This document shows, in pieces, positions 1-10,396 of a stretch of 64,000 bases of DNA. A program made the position numbers and the translations under genes. The first letter of the stretch is position 1; every line of letters starts with the position of its first letter. The notes under the pieces were generated by a model, which was not told the DNA's origin, made no database searches, and saw only the letters and a list, made by a program, of their open reading frames with translations. Where the stretch lies: positions 13,999,246-14,063,245 of the forward strand of contig OW203773.1 of the NCBI GenBank assembly GCA_934045905.1. The letters are read 5' to 3'. Origin of the DNA: Leuctra nigra. Its lineage: Eukaryota; Arthropoda; Insecta; Plecoptera; Leuctridae.

Positions 1-3
1 CAT

Positions 4-823
4 TTTATACGGCACACAGCGAGACAAGAAAATATAAAACAATTCACAAAAATTCAATTAAATATTACTAATTAACGAAGCAAAAAATTAAAAATGTACC
101 AAGGATAACTCTAAATTTGTCTTTGATCTAATCATGATTAAAATTTCAAATCATTTCGTCAACCCATTTTGTCTCCAATCGTATCCAAACAAGTGCCTCC
201 AAAACGCGGCAAAATCGTTTTCACCGATATAATGTTCATGATTTTCCTCAGTCTATAGGCAAATGTTGGGAAGGTTCCTCACAAACATGCCACAACCGCC
301 TCCTTCCCATCGTCTATTCATTATACTTCATCATGTCAAGCAAGGTTGGCAAGTGTACTTGGCCGCCAGTATTCGGCCTCAAGCTTGTCTTTACCAACCG
401 ATTATCACGCATCGCCTAATCAGTGATCAGTCCATGTGTTAAACAGCTGATATCAATGCCGTTGATGTTTGCAGCTCAGCCGAAATCCAGTCTAACATAT
501 GTGTCAATAGTCTTGACTGAAGATCGTCCAAGACTTTAACATGCACTAAGGGTCATTTTCATGTGTTTAAGAATAAGTTCTTCGACCTTAATGGTGCTGC
601 AAGCGCGAGCGATTTTGATGCTTTTTGTAGACACTTTTTGCGATACGATTGGAGACGAAATGGGTAGACCAAATTATTTGAAATTTTAATCGTGATTAGA
701 TAAAATACAAACTTAGGGTTATCCCTTGGTGCACTTTTAATTTTTGTTTCGTTAATTAGTAATAATTAGTGGATTTTTGGTGAAAAATAAGCTATTTTCT
801 TGTCTCCATGGGCGCCGTATAAC
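4..823. mobile_element. Foldback (long inverted repeat) element
   Basis: The stretch 4-219 is repeated in inverted orientation at about 610-823, so the segment folds into a hairpin with roughly 215-bp arms and a 390-bp spacer. The arms share blocks such as TACTAATTAACGAA and CCAATCGTAT and are visibly diverged by substitutions and small indels. No coding capacity is seen. It may extend left of the window. A third, partial copy in the same orientation as the left arm lies at 833-1000. Confidence 0.75.
232..345 (+). repeat. SINE body fragment inside foldback spacer
   Basis: This is a diverged copy of the central part of the tRNA-derived SINE described at 2723-3024. It shows the CCTCAGTC, GGCAAATG, GGGAAGGT and CCGCCTCCTTCCCA blocks in the same order. 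The tRNA-like head and the tail are missing. Confidence 0.6.
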
Positions 824-832
824 ATTAAACTT

Positions 833-1000
833 AAAAAATTTACCAAGTGATAACCCTAAGTTTGTCTTTCATCTAATCATGATTAAAATTTGAGATCAAT
901 TGGTTAACGAGTTTGGTCTCCAATCGTATTGGAAATTTCATAGTTTTGCGCGGTTTTGTTGAATAACCGACGCCTAATTAACGATGCAATGAGCAAAAAT
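833..1000 (+). repeat. Third partial copy of foldback arm
   Basis: It matches the arm at about 90-190 (ACCAAGTGATAACCCTAAG, ATCATGATTAAAATTT, CCAATCGTATTGGAA). It continues into a segment (ATAGTTTTGCGCGGTTTTGT) that recurs at about 1498-1520. It is non-coding. Confidence 0.6.
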
Positions 1001-1229
1001 TAAAAAGTGCTAGGTACCAATATACAATCAGACTGATCATGTGAACATCCTGTAAAAGTTACACTCACTTATGAAACAATTTTTCTCTCTCAATTTTCTA
1101 AAACGGCTATGGGTTAAATTGTTAATAGAATGGGAATTTCATCAATATAAGCAGGTTACAATGCTTGGAGGAATTATTGGGTTATTTGATTTGGTCCTTA
1201 TTAAAAGAACACATGGCCAAAGTAAAAAC

Positions 1230-1500
1230 GGTTTTTGCACGAAACGGATTGGCTGCCAGGGCTCTATTCTAGAACGTTTTCCCAAATTCCATTCTGATGG
1301 AAATTTAAAAGACCTAGAATAGGGGCCCTATTCTGTAACTTTAAAATTCCCGCTTCTGTTAGAATCCGATTCGGCGCAATGTTAATTCATATGACCGTGA
1401 GCCGGATTCCATCTGAAACGGGAATATGGAAGTTATAGAATAGGGCCTCAGGTCAGATTCCTCGAGAATCAATCCTTGTTATTATCAATGAACATTGATA
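1230..1500. mobile_element. MITE interrupted by two tandem GGGCCCTATTC-type MITEs
   Basis: Flanking pieces (GAAACGGATTGGCTGC before and CAATCCTTGTTATTATCAATGA after) match the MITE at 6892-7103. Two copies of another MITE sit between them: a shortened one at about 1259-1321 and a fuller one at about 1322-1448. The fuller copy has inverted ends GGGCCCTATTCTGTAACTT and AAGTTATAGAATAGGGCC. Relatives are at 14094-14216 and 20455-20563. Confidence 0.65.
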
Positions 1501-1693
1501 GTTTTGCGCAGTTTTGTTGAAAAAATAGGTAAATAAGATTGGCTGGTATTACATCATGGCTGTTGCCCGGTTTCAACCGATAAATCTAACTTTATCGGGA
1601 CATTATGATAAAAAAATTAAAATTACTGATGTAAACATTCGAATATAGAATAATTTTGAATTGAACCCGCGTTTTCACTTGCTAGCCTCAATT

Positions 1694-2219
1694 CAGTGTT
1701 GGGGAAGTTCCTGTTTAAAACGATCTTTTTAAAAGTTCAGTTCACGTCCAAATATATGAACATTTTAAAAGTTCAAGTTCTTTATTTTAAGCATGTGTAG
1801 TAAAAGTTCACGTTCCTTAAAAAAACGAATATAAGTTCTTTTAAAAGTTCGTTTTCAAAAAAAATTAACGATATAATTAACTACACATGAAACTTAAATG
1901 GAACTGAGAAGAATCTAAGAGGGGCCCCTACTTCCCCTTCCACACCTGCCTCAAACTACCCTCGCCATAGTAACCAATCCACGCTCAGATTTAAAGAAAC
2001 TTTGGAAATCTTCGGATCGGCTCGGACTTTATTCCGATTCGACTGCTAATTGTGCTCAGTAGGAAAGAGCGAACTTGATCGAAACGTTCGTGGTTAAAAC
2101 GAACGTTTGACGTTCACGTTCTTTGTATACAAAAAAGAAAGCGTTCGCTCAAAAGTTCGCAAAAAAAGTAACGCGTTCCTAGGAACGCGTTCCTTTTAAA
2201 AGTTCCCTCCCCAACACTG
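1694..2219. mobile_element. hAT-like MITE (CAGTGTTGGGGAA ends)
   Basis: The ends are CAGTGTTGGGGAA and TCCCCAACACTG in inverted orientation. The flanks AGCCTCAA and AGCCTCAT form an imperfect 8-bp duplication (7 of 8 match, with two extra bases on the left), as expected for hAT elements. The interior repeats GTTC/GAAC-rich motifs such as AAAAGTTC and AACGTTC and contains no convincing ORF. A one-ended relative starts at 13712. Confidence 0.75.
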
Positions 2220-2227
2220 AGCCTCAT

Positions 2228-2640
2228 AATGAAAACAAAAGCCTAATGAATGTGTTAATGAGGTGGATTCCGCTCGTCTCATTGACCGTGAATCATGGAG
2301 GCAGTGAGTGTTTCACGCGGCGTGGCGCCATTGTAACGCACTCGTTCATGCTCGCTGCAGACTTTCAGTTTTCACCGCTTCATTCATATTGTATTGTAGG
2401 ATTTACAGCTCGTTTGCGGGTCCCTCATGGAATGTTTCACCGGTCAAATACTTTAATTGCAGTTAATACAATTTTTGATAGAAATTCAACCATTCACTTA
2501 GGGCCAATCTTTCATACTATGCTAACTTTTAAACGGTTGATTAGGACTGTGTCATGGCGACAACTAATGGCATTCCTAGTTAACAAAATTCCTAGTTTTT
2601 GAAGTTGAAAAACTGGACCTTGAAAATATATATTTTTTTA
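2228..2640. other. Unassigned interval
   Basis: A 118-codon open frame (2246-2602, plus strand) lies here, but it has no recognisable domain, no supporting splice or regulatory context, and a composition like its surroundings. I do not call it a gene. Confidence 0.4.
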
Positions 2641-2659
2641 TTTTATAAAAAAAACTTTC

Positions 2660-3123
2660 AGCAAACAAATTTTAATGACTGCTGGTTATGTTCCATTTAC
2701 CTATTGGAATCATTATTGAAATAATGATGACGGAAGAATAATGATGGAACAGGTTGGCTGAGTGGTAACGCTCTGAACTTGTATTCCGGAGGCCCGGGTA
2801 CGATTCCCGTGGCCGTCCTTCCTGACTGGGTTTTTTCGTGGTTTTCCCTCAGTCGACAGGCAAATGCTGGGAAGGTACCCTACTAATAGGCCACGACCGC
2901 CTCCTACCCACCTTCCATCCTTACCTAATCTTCATCATCATCTCCCAATCATCATCATAATCATTCATCCGTCGCCATTAGCCTCGCTGCAGAACAGTGC
3001 AACGTTAAACCACAGACAAAAAAACATTATTGAAATGAGAGATCACCCACAAGAGTGATACAAGGAGATCGTGGCGCGATCAAACATTTTGAGTCAATCA
3101 GATTTATTGAGCGATCATTTTGA
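2660..3123 (+). mobile_element. MITE (family 1) split by a SINE
   Basis: The left part (2660-2722: CAAATTTTAATGACTGCTG, TATGTTCCAT) and right part (3025-3123: GAGAGATCACC, AGAGTGA.ACAAGGAGATC, CAGATTTATTGAGCGATCATTTT) together reproduce the MITE at 5624-5839. The SINE at 2723-3024 is inserted between them, so the MITE is the older element. Confidence 0.7.
2723..3024 (+). mobile_element. tRNA-derived SINE with 12-bp target duplication
   Basis: The head carries an A box (TGGCTGAGTGG, about 2756) and a B box (GGTACGATTCC, about 2796). A shared body follows with CAGTCGACAGGCAAATG, GGGAAGGTACC, GGCCACGACCGCCTCCT, an ATCATCATC stretch, CATCCGTCGCCATTAGCC and CAGAACAGTGC, then a CAGACAAAAAAA tail. 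The perfect direct repeat CATTATTGAAAT (2711-2722 and 3025-3036) is the target-site duplication. About 20 bp of simple sequence precede the usual 5' end. This copy defines the family found at 6111, 8712, 10397, 10690, 16295, 23285 and 56850. Confidence 0.85.
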
Positions 3124-3995
3124 TCAGTTTATATTTATTTACTTTTCGCCACGGCGCAATTTTTCAAATTTGGGTGCGTCTGAATGGTTGTTGTTATAAC
3201 ACGAATGTGGAATATTTGGCATAATTTAGAGATGTTACAACGAATGAATATGCTATAAATGGAGCCTTTATGTGTATTATATTCCTCACTATACTCGTGG
3301 TAGTATAGGTATAGGTCAGTTGACAAGATCGAACTTGAGAAATTGAGCCTATAAAGTGGAAAAAAATTAAAAACAAAAAAAATATATTTTGGCTAAAGAA
3401 AATATATAGCATTTTATAACATAGCCGGTTGCAATAACTATCACGAAATTTCAGCATAATCTGTTACACTGTAACATTACACGGTATTTTAATCAATCAA
3501 ATGATTTTAGGTATTTCAAAATTATGGACAGGAATATAGTAATTATGTATATTATATTATGTGTGCCAAATTTCATCTTGTGTAGAGGAACGATCTAAAT
3601 ATTGCGTCAACGAGGAAGAACTTAAAGTGTCATAAATGTGATGAGACAATAATACTGTAGTCGTTTATTTGCTCTTCTAATTTCACTCTCAAAGTTGTTT
3701 TTATAACTCATTCTTCAAAAAAGTAAATTGATTTTCAATGTTGTATCTCGCCTTTTTATACTTGCAAAAAAGGTGGACAACAAGTCACGAAATGTAACGC
3801 CAATTTTTTTCTTCAAATAAATTAATACAATGAAAGGTGAAGAATAAATAGCAAAACGTAACGATTATTTTGCTTCACAAACACAAAAGTAATTGAAAAG
3901 AGAAGTTGGCAGATTTCTCAATTATCAACAAAAGGTGTCAAACACCTAATTGAAATATAAATCGTCATAAGAGATTAAATGTACTTCGGATCACG
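3124..3995. other. AT-rich interval, nothing recognised
   Basis: Short open frames on the minus strand near 3135-3457 overlap one another and show no domain. I see no RNA gene or clear element here. Confidence 0.4.
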
Positions 3996-4004
3996 GGACG
4001 ATTT

Positions 4005-4090
4005 AAATTTCATCCCAATTCTTGGTTTCGCATTGTCGGAGACAAAATTGATGGGAAGGTTCACTACAAACAGGCCTAACAAGGGGTCTT
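4005..4090 (+). repeat. Degraded SINE body fragment
   Basis: The blocks GATGGGAAGGTTCACTAC and AACAGGCCTAAC resemble the GGGAAGGTACCCTACTAATAGGCC part of the SINE. Head and tail are not recognisable. Confidence 0.35.
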
Positions 4091-4132
4091 CATCTACGTC
4101 ACTCATCCTAGCTAGCAACGAACGATTATATT

Positions 4133-4428
4133 GCTTGTAAATCTATGTCCTCAAGGGTTTGACATACGTCATATCCGTTCTACCTTGGTTGTAAAATGTT
4201 TTGTAAACCTGTGCCTTTAAGAGTTTGATCTACGTCACATCTGTCCCACATTGCTTTTAAAATGCTTTGTAAACCTCACCCGTCCTACATTACTTGTAAA
4301 ATGTTTTGTAATCCTGTGCCTTTAAGGGTTTGACATACGTCAATCAGTCCTACCTTGCTTGTAAAATGTTTTGTAAACCTGTGCCTTTAAGACCTTCAAC
4401 TACGTCATCATCCTACCTTGCAACGTAA
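4133..4428 (+). repeat. Tandem repeat, about 65-bp unit, 4-5 copies
   Basis: The unit has the form CTTGTAAAATGTTTTGTAA, then ACCTGTGCCTTTAAGGGTTT, then GACATACGTCA and TCCTACCTTG. It begins near 4133, 4188, 4253 (internally deleted), 4291 and 4355. Copies differ by point changes and one deletion, so this is an older minisatellite. Each full unit holds a TACGTCA (CRE-like) core. Confidence 0.8.
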
Positions 4429-4439
4429 CCCCGACCAAT

Positions 4440-5270
4440 CGCCGTGTGTCGAGGACGGGTCGCTCAACGCTCTGCGTCCCGCCGCTGTCGTCAGTGATGA
4501 CCCACGGATACTCCATGCCTTCGCGTGACGTCAGTGGGGCTGTTCAGTCTCTAGGCGTCATAACTGTCCGCCAAGCTTACATCGCCGTTTAGCCTCTCTG
4601 ACGTGAACAACGTCCGGCCTTTAAGCGTTCAGTATCGAACTTTAATATCACGTTATTTCTTCAGACGACCTTTAAGTACACTGAATTTCTTGCTTGCTTA
4701 CCCGGCCTATAAGTGTTCAGAAATTACCTCGGCCTTTAATGCCTTAAGACTTCTTTTAAGTACACTTATGTCTCATTTAAATGTTTTTCGTTATCATTTA
4801 AAGTGCTTACAAATTGTGCACTTATTTTGAAATTCACTCCAAAATCTCAAAAATGTTTAATAAAACACTTTTTTCACACGTAAAATTTTAAGCTTTTTGA
4901 ATGTTCACTGTTTATAATAACTTAATTCAAAATATTTTCAGTTTCCTTAAGTTTATTGACTTCACTATTGACTAGATTTCACTTTTCTTTAAAACTTTTT
5001 GACCAGATTACATATTTCTTTGCGCACCCTTAAAATCACACACCAAACTTTTGCTGTCAAATATCAAATTAACCCTCAAGTTACGCCTTTAATTTTAACA
5101 GTCAATTGTCCAAACATCAAGTACATTACTTCACAGTTTAATCACGAACGTAATTAGCACACTCGAACGAAGTTGTATTTCTGAACTTGTTTTAAAATCT
5201 TGAAAAGCACTGATGTTCGAACTCCGAGCAACCCAACGGTAATAACGAAACCTCCAAGCATGTCTCTGTA
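4440..5270. other. Unassigned interval downstream of minisatellite
   Basis: The first 150 bp are GC-richer and the rest is AT-rich. The phrase (G)CCTTTAAG recurs several times (about 4616, 4668, 4732), echoing the minisatellite. No gene is supported. Confidence 0.4.
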
Positions 5271-5274
5271 GCCA

Positions 5275-5370
5275 GTTACGTCACGCACAGGTAGCAGCCA
5301 ATCAGCGCTCGCCTTTCAAACACATCGACCAATCAGAGCACGCCTTACGGAACACCAATCACAACGAGAT
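5275..5370 (+). promoter_or_regulatory. Cluster of CCAAT motifs with a CRE-like site
   Basis: The sequence shows TTACGTCACG followed by three CCAAT elements (GCCAATCAGCG, ACCAATCAGAG, ACCAATCAC) within 90 bp. Such clusters bind NF-Y-type factors in known promoters. No transcript can be anchored here, and a similar pair occurs at 12155-12200, so this could equally be repeat-borne. Confidence 0.3.
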
Positions 5371-5623
5371 AGAGAATATTGACTGAAGAAATCAATGGGC
5401 AATAAACGTTGGTGTATAATTTATGAGTTTAGTAAAATCCGAGATATAATTTGTATGACCATGGTTGAATTAACAGTGTTTGGAGTTTGATTTCGATGAA
5501 AGATAATATTTGACTTTTTTATGAGGGGAGTTGATTTGGTGGTTAGCACGCTGGACTGTAAATAAGTTTTGATTTCCGTCATAAATGCTGGGATGGTTAC
5601 AAGCTTAGATTACAAAAATAACG

Positions 5624-5839
5624 TACACTCGACCAAATAAAAAATGATCGTTGACAAATTAGAATGACTGCTGCTCATGTTCCATAACAATAAATGATTC
5701 ATAATTATCATTGAAATGAGATGTAACCTACTAGAGTGAGACAATGAGATCAATTGGACTGACTTCTGGTGGTGCGATCAAATATATTTGCGGTCAGTCA
5801 GATTTATTGAGCGATCATTTTTTGTTGTGCCAAGTGTAC
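5624..5839. mobile_element. MITE family 1, complete copy
   Basis: The inverted ends are GTACACTCGACCAAATAAA and its counterpart TTTTTGTTGTGCCAAGTGTAC, about 25 bp with mismatches, with TA at each outer boundary. That pattern suits a Tc1/mariner-type or similar TA-targeting MITE. The interior has CATGTTCCAT, GAGTGAGACAA and GATTTATTGAGCGATCA blocks shared with copies at 2660, 21415 and 21653. Confidence 0.75.
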
Positions 5840-5928
5840 ATAAAAAAGTTTTCGTAAGTTTTCACTCAAAGTCTATTCAAGTTGGGTACTCCCAAATCTG
5901 AATGTTAAGTTTAATTGAACAAATCAGT

Positions 5929-6402
5929 ACATCAGAGGTAGAGAGCCGGAAGTCCAGTTTTTCAATGTTGCTTTGCACACTTTTGGACTAATGTAATCAC
6001 TAATCAAGTATTTGACTGATGTCAACAAATACAGTTACATTGTTGTATTACCTAACACAATGACTCATGTCACCATTACAAATATGATTGGATGAAGACA
6101 GAATAACTGACGGAACAGGTTTGGCTGAGTGGTAACGCTCTGAACTTGTATTCCGGAGGCCCGGGTTCGATCCCCGCGGCCGTCCTTCCTGACTGTTTCG
6201 TGGTATTCCCTCAGTCGACAGGCAAATGCTGGGAAGTTACCCTACTAATAGGCCACGACCGCCTCCTTCACTTTTCATTCATCCGTCGCCATTAGCCTCG
6301 CTGCAGAACAGTGCGACGTTAAGCCCCAGACAAAAAAATAACTGGATTACAGTTCACCTCAAGAATAATTGAAATGTACTTCCGCCCTTATACCTCTAAG
6401 GT
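5929..6402. mobile_element. MITE family 3, interrupted by a SINE
   Basis: The terminal inverted sequences are TACATCAGAGGTAGAGAGCC with GGAAGTCC, and the counterpart ACTTCCGCCCTTATACCTCT. The interior (GACATTAGTCA-like, ATATGATTGGATGAAGACAG) matches the uninterrupted copy at 11255-11505. The SINE at 6111-6336 lies within it. Confidence 0.75.
6111..6336 (+). mobile_element. tRNA-derived SINE with 8-bp target duplication
   Basis: It carries an A box (TGGCTGAGTGG) and a B box (GGTTCGATCCC) with the same body as the 2723 copy. It lacks the middle CTTCCATCC...CATCATC stretch. The flanking direct repeat AATAACTG (6103-6110 and 6337-6344) is perfect, showing retrotransposition into MITE family 3. 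Confidence 0.85.
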
Positions 6403-6891
6403 ACAGAGCTATTGCAATTAAGTGAAGAAATAAAAAGGAAACTGCACAAAACTGCATCGTTTCTAATACAGTTTCCTTTTATTTCAAAGAAATCGAGTTG
6501 GCTTCTGTTCACGGTTCGAAGATTTTGACAAGAAAACTGGGTCTTTAGTTTTCAAGATCAGCGGAAAAAATGAGGTCATCGAGTCGTGATTGATAGATAT
6601 CTGTCAATGAAGAAGACGGTTTGTCTGCGGAACGAAATAATCAATTTATAACAGAGAAACCGAAGCGTTCGACACTATCACGTGACAGATTTATTTTAAA
6701 AAACAATACAACGTATGTTAGTTTCACAAACAATTTGTTGACAAGTTTGGTTGTTATGTATACAATTCAGAATGGCTAGTAATGTTGACATTCAAATATT
6801 TAATGACATTTTTTAAATATTATACATGTAAAAAAAAACTATTTGTTTTTGTAATATTTTGAATTATTTTCGTCTAAACTTCAAATTGAGG

Positions 6892-7103
6892 TACACTCGA
6901 CAATTCTTAAAACGGTATTTCAAAGAAATGGATTGTATGAAAAAATGTGATGGCATCATCTGATGAAGTCTAAACTTACTCGCCATCTACCTCTAGTAGG
7001 TGAGCTCTGATTTCATTGATAATAACAAGGATTGATTGTCAATGAACCTGACCAGCAGCCAATCTGTTTCGTTCAAATACCGTATTATGAATTGTCGAGT
7101 GTA
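6892..7103. mobile_element. MITE family 2, complete copy
   Basis: The near-perfect inverted ends of about 28 bp read TACACTCGACAATTCTTAAA and TTATGAATTGTCGAGTGTA, with TA at both borders. The interior includes a GATGACGAG-like segment, GTGAGCTCTGATTTCATTGA and CAATCTGTTTCGTTCAAATAC. Relatives occur at 1230, 15755 and 20307. Confidence 0.85.
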
Positions 7104-7271
7104 CATTGTGCCCCTTGTATCGTGCTAAAAATTGAATCTCGCAATATGTATACACCAACTTGACAAAATTATGTATTTTTTGTGTGTACCATTCTTTACA
7201 GTTCCAAATAAGTCAATGAATTGCATGACTTTTGCTATTAAAACTGCTGTGCATTGTCCTTCCAGAGTTCT

Positions 7272-7463
7272 GCACCTCAGAAGGAAAAGGGCGTAAGTCC
7301 ATTTCAATGGTTCTTGAGATAAACCAGTCATTATCTTCATCCCATCATATTGGTAAGGGTGACATGAGTCATTGTTTAAGAGAACACTTCAATATAACTG
7401 TATTTGTACGCAGTCACAAAAGTCAATGTAAACGACTTCCGGCCTTCTACCTCTGAGGTACAG
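7272..7463. mobile_element. MITE family 3, short copy
   Basis: The ends GCACCTCAGAAGGAAAAGGG and CCTTCTACCTCTGAGGTAC form the family inverted repeat. The interior TGACATGAGTCATTGTTTAAG, ACTTCAATATAACTGTATTTG is shared with 9034-9480 and 11255-11505. This copy provides the uninterrupted version of the site where the 9145 element landed. Confidence 0.75.
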
Positions 7464-7465
7464 TG

Positions 7466-7545
7466 TTTCTTCCATGATCTCTCAGTCGAAAGGCAAATTA
7501 TGGGAAGGTTCCCCACTAATCGGTCATGCCTCCTTCCACCCCTTA
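7466..7545 (+). repeat. SINE body fragment
   Basis: The blocks CTCAGTCGAAAGGCAAAT, TGGGAAGGTTCC, CACTAATCGG and GCCTCCTTCCACC match the middle of the SINE. The head and tail are absent. Confidence 0.6.
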
Positions 7546-7683
7546 ATCACTAAATAATTAATATGCAGTGCTGAAATGTACAATTAATATCTGTACTGAT
7601 AAGCCCAATTCATACTTGTAAACATCTCGCCCATCTAAACCCCTACAAACCACTCCCTAGGGAATGACCGTTAATTATGTTAA

Positions 7684-7757
7684 ACGCGATCAGTGGTCTC
7701 GTCACGGTTGTGCCCACCACCCCACCTGCACGCTTTGCCCCATGATACCCTATTAAG
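7684..7757 (+). repeat. 74-bp direct repeat, left copy
   Basis: This matches 8276-8349 with two substitutions. It is GC-richer than its surroundings (GTGCCCACCACCCCACCTG) and the two copies bracket about 518 bp of a dispersed repeat. I see no tRNA, ORF or inverted termini that would name it. Confidence 0.8.
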
Positions 7758-7759
7758 GG

Positions 7760-8235
7760 GGCTCAACCGATCGAACATTCCAAAATATTTATTTTTTGAA
7801 ATTACCATCATAAATTAGTTTTTCCAACATTTCAACTGTATTTAAGTATAAAAGAATCATAAAATGTCATTTAACTTGCAACTCCTGTCTTATAGCGAGG
7901 TTTCAATTTATTGCCTTCCGAGAATGAACAAAACTGTAACACAGGAGGTATAGGGATATCATTTAGTTTTTGGTTTATAACTTTTAAAATAACACACGCT
8001 GGTATTGTTTTCAATTTTTTCCCTAATAGAATGTCCAACTATATATCTAGAAATCAGTTTTTTTAACCCGTTAAACCTCAGTAAAATTCAAAACTCAAAA
8101 ATAGCATGAAATTGTCATGATTTTAATGGCCTAGATAAGACTTCATGTTAAAAATAGGAATTTAAAACTACAATTTCTCAAAATCTTGACACAAGAAGTT
8201 GTTCATATTTCACAGTGTAGTGATAATTGATACCT
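7760..8235. repeat. Dispersed repeat related to 17470-17760
   Basis: The two regions share diverged blocks such as TCAACATTTCAACTATATTT, ACTTGCAACTC, CTTATA.GAG.TTTCAAT and ATTTAGTTT with TAACTTTTAAAA. There is no ORF, and the element class is unknown. Confidence 0.5.
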
Positions 8236-8275
8236 CTGCCAAAAATAAGATCATTTGGAAGATGTGACTAAACAG

Positions 8276-8349
8276 ACGCGATCAGTGGTCTCGTCACGGT
8301 TGTGCCCACCACCCCACCTGTCCGCTTTGCCCCATGATACCCTATTAAG
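8276..8349 (+). repeat. 74-bp direct repeat, right copy
   Basis: It is nearly identical to 7684-7757 (two mismatches), ending in CCATGATACCCTATTAAG. Either a tandem duplication or an insertion flanked by long direct repeats could give this layout. Confidence 0.8.
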
Positions 8350-8570
8350 CACGGCTACATGAATGTACACAGTGGCAGGTGATTGGGGGGTGATGCGCAA
8401 TCATCCATGCGTACTTGGGCCTCGCGTAATGCTTTGATAAGCGTGGGGGGTTCATTTTAGTGATGTTTAACGTATGTTTTGCGATGGCGACAGATGAATG
8501 ATGATGATGCACAAGAAAGAAGGGGCATTTCCCAGTTTGCATCTCGATTGAGGGAATTCACGATATTCTA

Positions 8571-9027
8571 ACAAATGAGCCACTTCTGGCAGAAAACTTT
8601 TTAGATGCACTTCTTTTTATTTAGAAGTTTGTGTTTCCATAGGGCAGTGAAAAAGGAGAAACAATTGAAGTTTAAATTTAGTTACAAGTTTATACCCATA
8701 ACAAACAACTAAAGCATTTTTTTTGTCTGGGGCTTAACGTCGCACTGTTCTGCAGCGAGGCTAATGGCGACGGATGAATGATTATGAGGATGATTGGGAG
8801 ATGATGGTGAAGAGTAGGTTAGGATGGAAGGTGGGAAGGAGGCGGTTGTGGCCTATAAGTAGGGTACCTTCCCAGCATTTAATATACCAAAATTTGCTTT
8901 TAATAAAGCAAATTTAATATAATTTATTTATATAAATATCCCCGTGATATCCTCCACTATACCCCCTATGTCTAGTACCAAAGAATCCACCAGAGGTCAG
9001 TCGCGTTCCTTATTTTCTCAAATAGTT
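8571..9027. repeat. Dispersed repeat interrupted by an antisense SINE
   Basis: The blocks GAGCCACTTCTGGCA, TTCCATAGGGCAGTGAAAAA, GGAGAAACAA and CCACCAGAGGTCAGTCGCGT match 18868-19133, which lacks the SINE. The paralogue therefore shows the approximate empty site. Confidence 0.65.
8712..8880 (-). mobile_element. 5'-truncated SINE (antisense)
   Basis: Reading the minus strand gives the SINE 3' half: GGGAAGGTACCCTACT, GCCTCCTTCCCACC, CATCCGTCGCCATTAGCC, CAGAACAGTGCGACGTTAAG and a CAGACAAAAAAAA tail. The tRNA-like head is missing, as is common after incomplete reverse transcription. Confidence 0.8.
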
Positions 9028-9033
9028 ACTGGG

Positions 9034-9480
9034 CCTCAGAAGTAAAAGGGCGGAAGTCCAATTCAATTCTTGTGGTGAGCTTAAAACCTGTATTTCTTGG
9101 TTCATTCAATCATATTTGTAATGGTGACATGAGTCATTGTGTAAAGCCCCATTTACACGGAGCAACTTCTTGTACAACTTCTGTACCGTACTTTTCTGTG
9201 TCACACTTCTTGAATGGAAATTAGAACATGTTTTAAGTTCTGTGACAGAAAGTTGCGTCGTGTAAATACAAAATTGAATGAAAAATGGGAATGTGACACA
9301 GAAGTTGTAAAAGAAATTGCACCGTGTAAATGGGCTTAAGAGAATACTGCAATATGATTGTTTTTGTTGACATCAGTCGAATGTCAATTGATAGAGCTTG
9401 ATTGCGTCATTTCAAAAGTGTGCAACGCAACATTGAGAAAATGAACTTTCATCCTTCTACCTCTGAGGTAAAGATTAAGT
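9034..9480. mobile_element. MITE family 3, interrupted by a Harbinger-type MITE
   Basis: The ends CCTCAGAAGTAAAAGGGCGG and CCTTCTACCTCTGAGG are the family 3 inverted repeat. The interior matches 7272-7463 and 11255-11505 on both sides of the insertion at 9145-9336. Confidence 0.75.
9145..9336. mobile_element. PIF/Harbinger-type MITE with TAA target duplication
   Basis: The terminal inverted repeats are AGCCCCATTTACACGG and CCGTGTAAATGGGCT, flanked by TAA at 9142-9144 and 9337-9339. A 3-bp TAA/TTA duplication is the hallmark of PIF/Harbinger transposition. The interior has paired ACTTCTGT and ACAGAAGTTG motifs that extend the hairpin. Confidence 0.8.
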
Positions 9481-9949
9481 CCTAAAAGTCCTTGGTAATC
9501 GAACCCGAGGCGTTCAAAACTTTACCTGAGCCAACTTGCATCGTGTTTCATCGTCCACTAATATCAGATTGATCAGAGACACGATATGTTTTTTCAACCA
9601 ATAAGAGGAAAATTACAATAAAACTAAGTTGATTGAATGTATAAAATATTTCGAAAAATAGAATATGTATCAATGATGCTGGTATTTCTTCGGCCTTATG
9701 TATCTTTTTGGAAGTTCCCTCGTCATATCATTTATTACCTACATGTTCATCAATCCATCATTTAAATTCACTATATTTTGTACACACTTTCGTCTGTCAA
9801 GTACTGTCTTCACTGATTACTTAAACCCAAATTGTCTTATTAATAATTCTAAATATTTTGGAAGACAGTCTGGAACTTTCATCTATTAAAATTTTGAACC
9901 TAGGAAAACAGTGAAGTGAACGCAATGATTTCCTGGACCCTAATTCTAT

Positions 9950-10140
9950 AATGAAAACGAAATCATTTCGGTCTTGATTACAGATCAATGTTATCTTTAT
10001 GGTCGTGCAATGATTACATACCGATATGGTTTCGTTAAAAAACGAAATCGATATCATTTCGGTCAGATATCATTTCAGATCAATGTTATCCTTATAACAG
10101 TGAAACAATTTCACACCGATATGGTTTCGTTTTCGTTGTA
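9950..10140. repeat. Two-copy tandem repeat with palindromic ends
   Basis: A unit of about 95 bp (AGATCAATGTTATC, CTTTAT, ACCGATATGGTTTCGTT) occurs near 9981 and 10076. The outer ends GAAAACGAAATC and GGTTTCGTTTTCGTT are inverted relative to each other, suggesting a small MITE. There is no coding signal. Confidence 0.5.
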
Positions 10141-10396
10141 TAATATGGGGCCATGTGGGGGCCAATAGGGGCCAATATGGGGTGCAACTCTTGTGTGTAA
10201 TATTCATGTTTTTGACTACCAATCAATTTAGGTCTGTTCTGATGACATATTAGCTTGGCAGATTCCTTTAGCCATGATTTGAATTGACATGTAATTTCCT
10301 GCGCAAGTCGTATTTCGTAATTGTCTTGGACTTGAAAAGAATGACGAAGACACGACAGATGAACGTTGAGTGCAAGAAGGACACAAGTGCTCTAGG

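Noticed and set aside
2246..2602. 118-codon frame as a gene
   Set aside because: It has no domain, no second copy with a conserved frame and no regulatory context.
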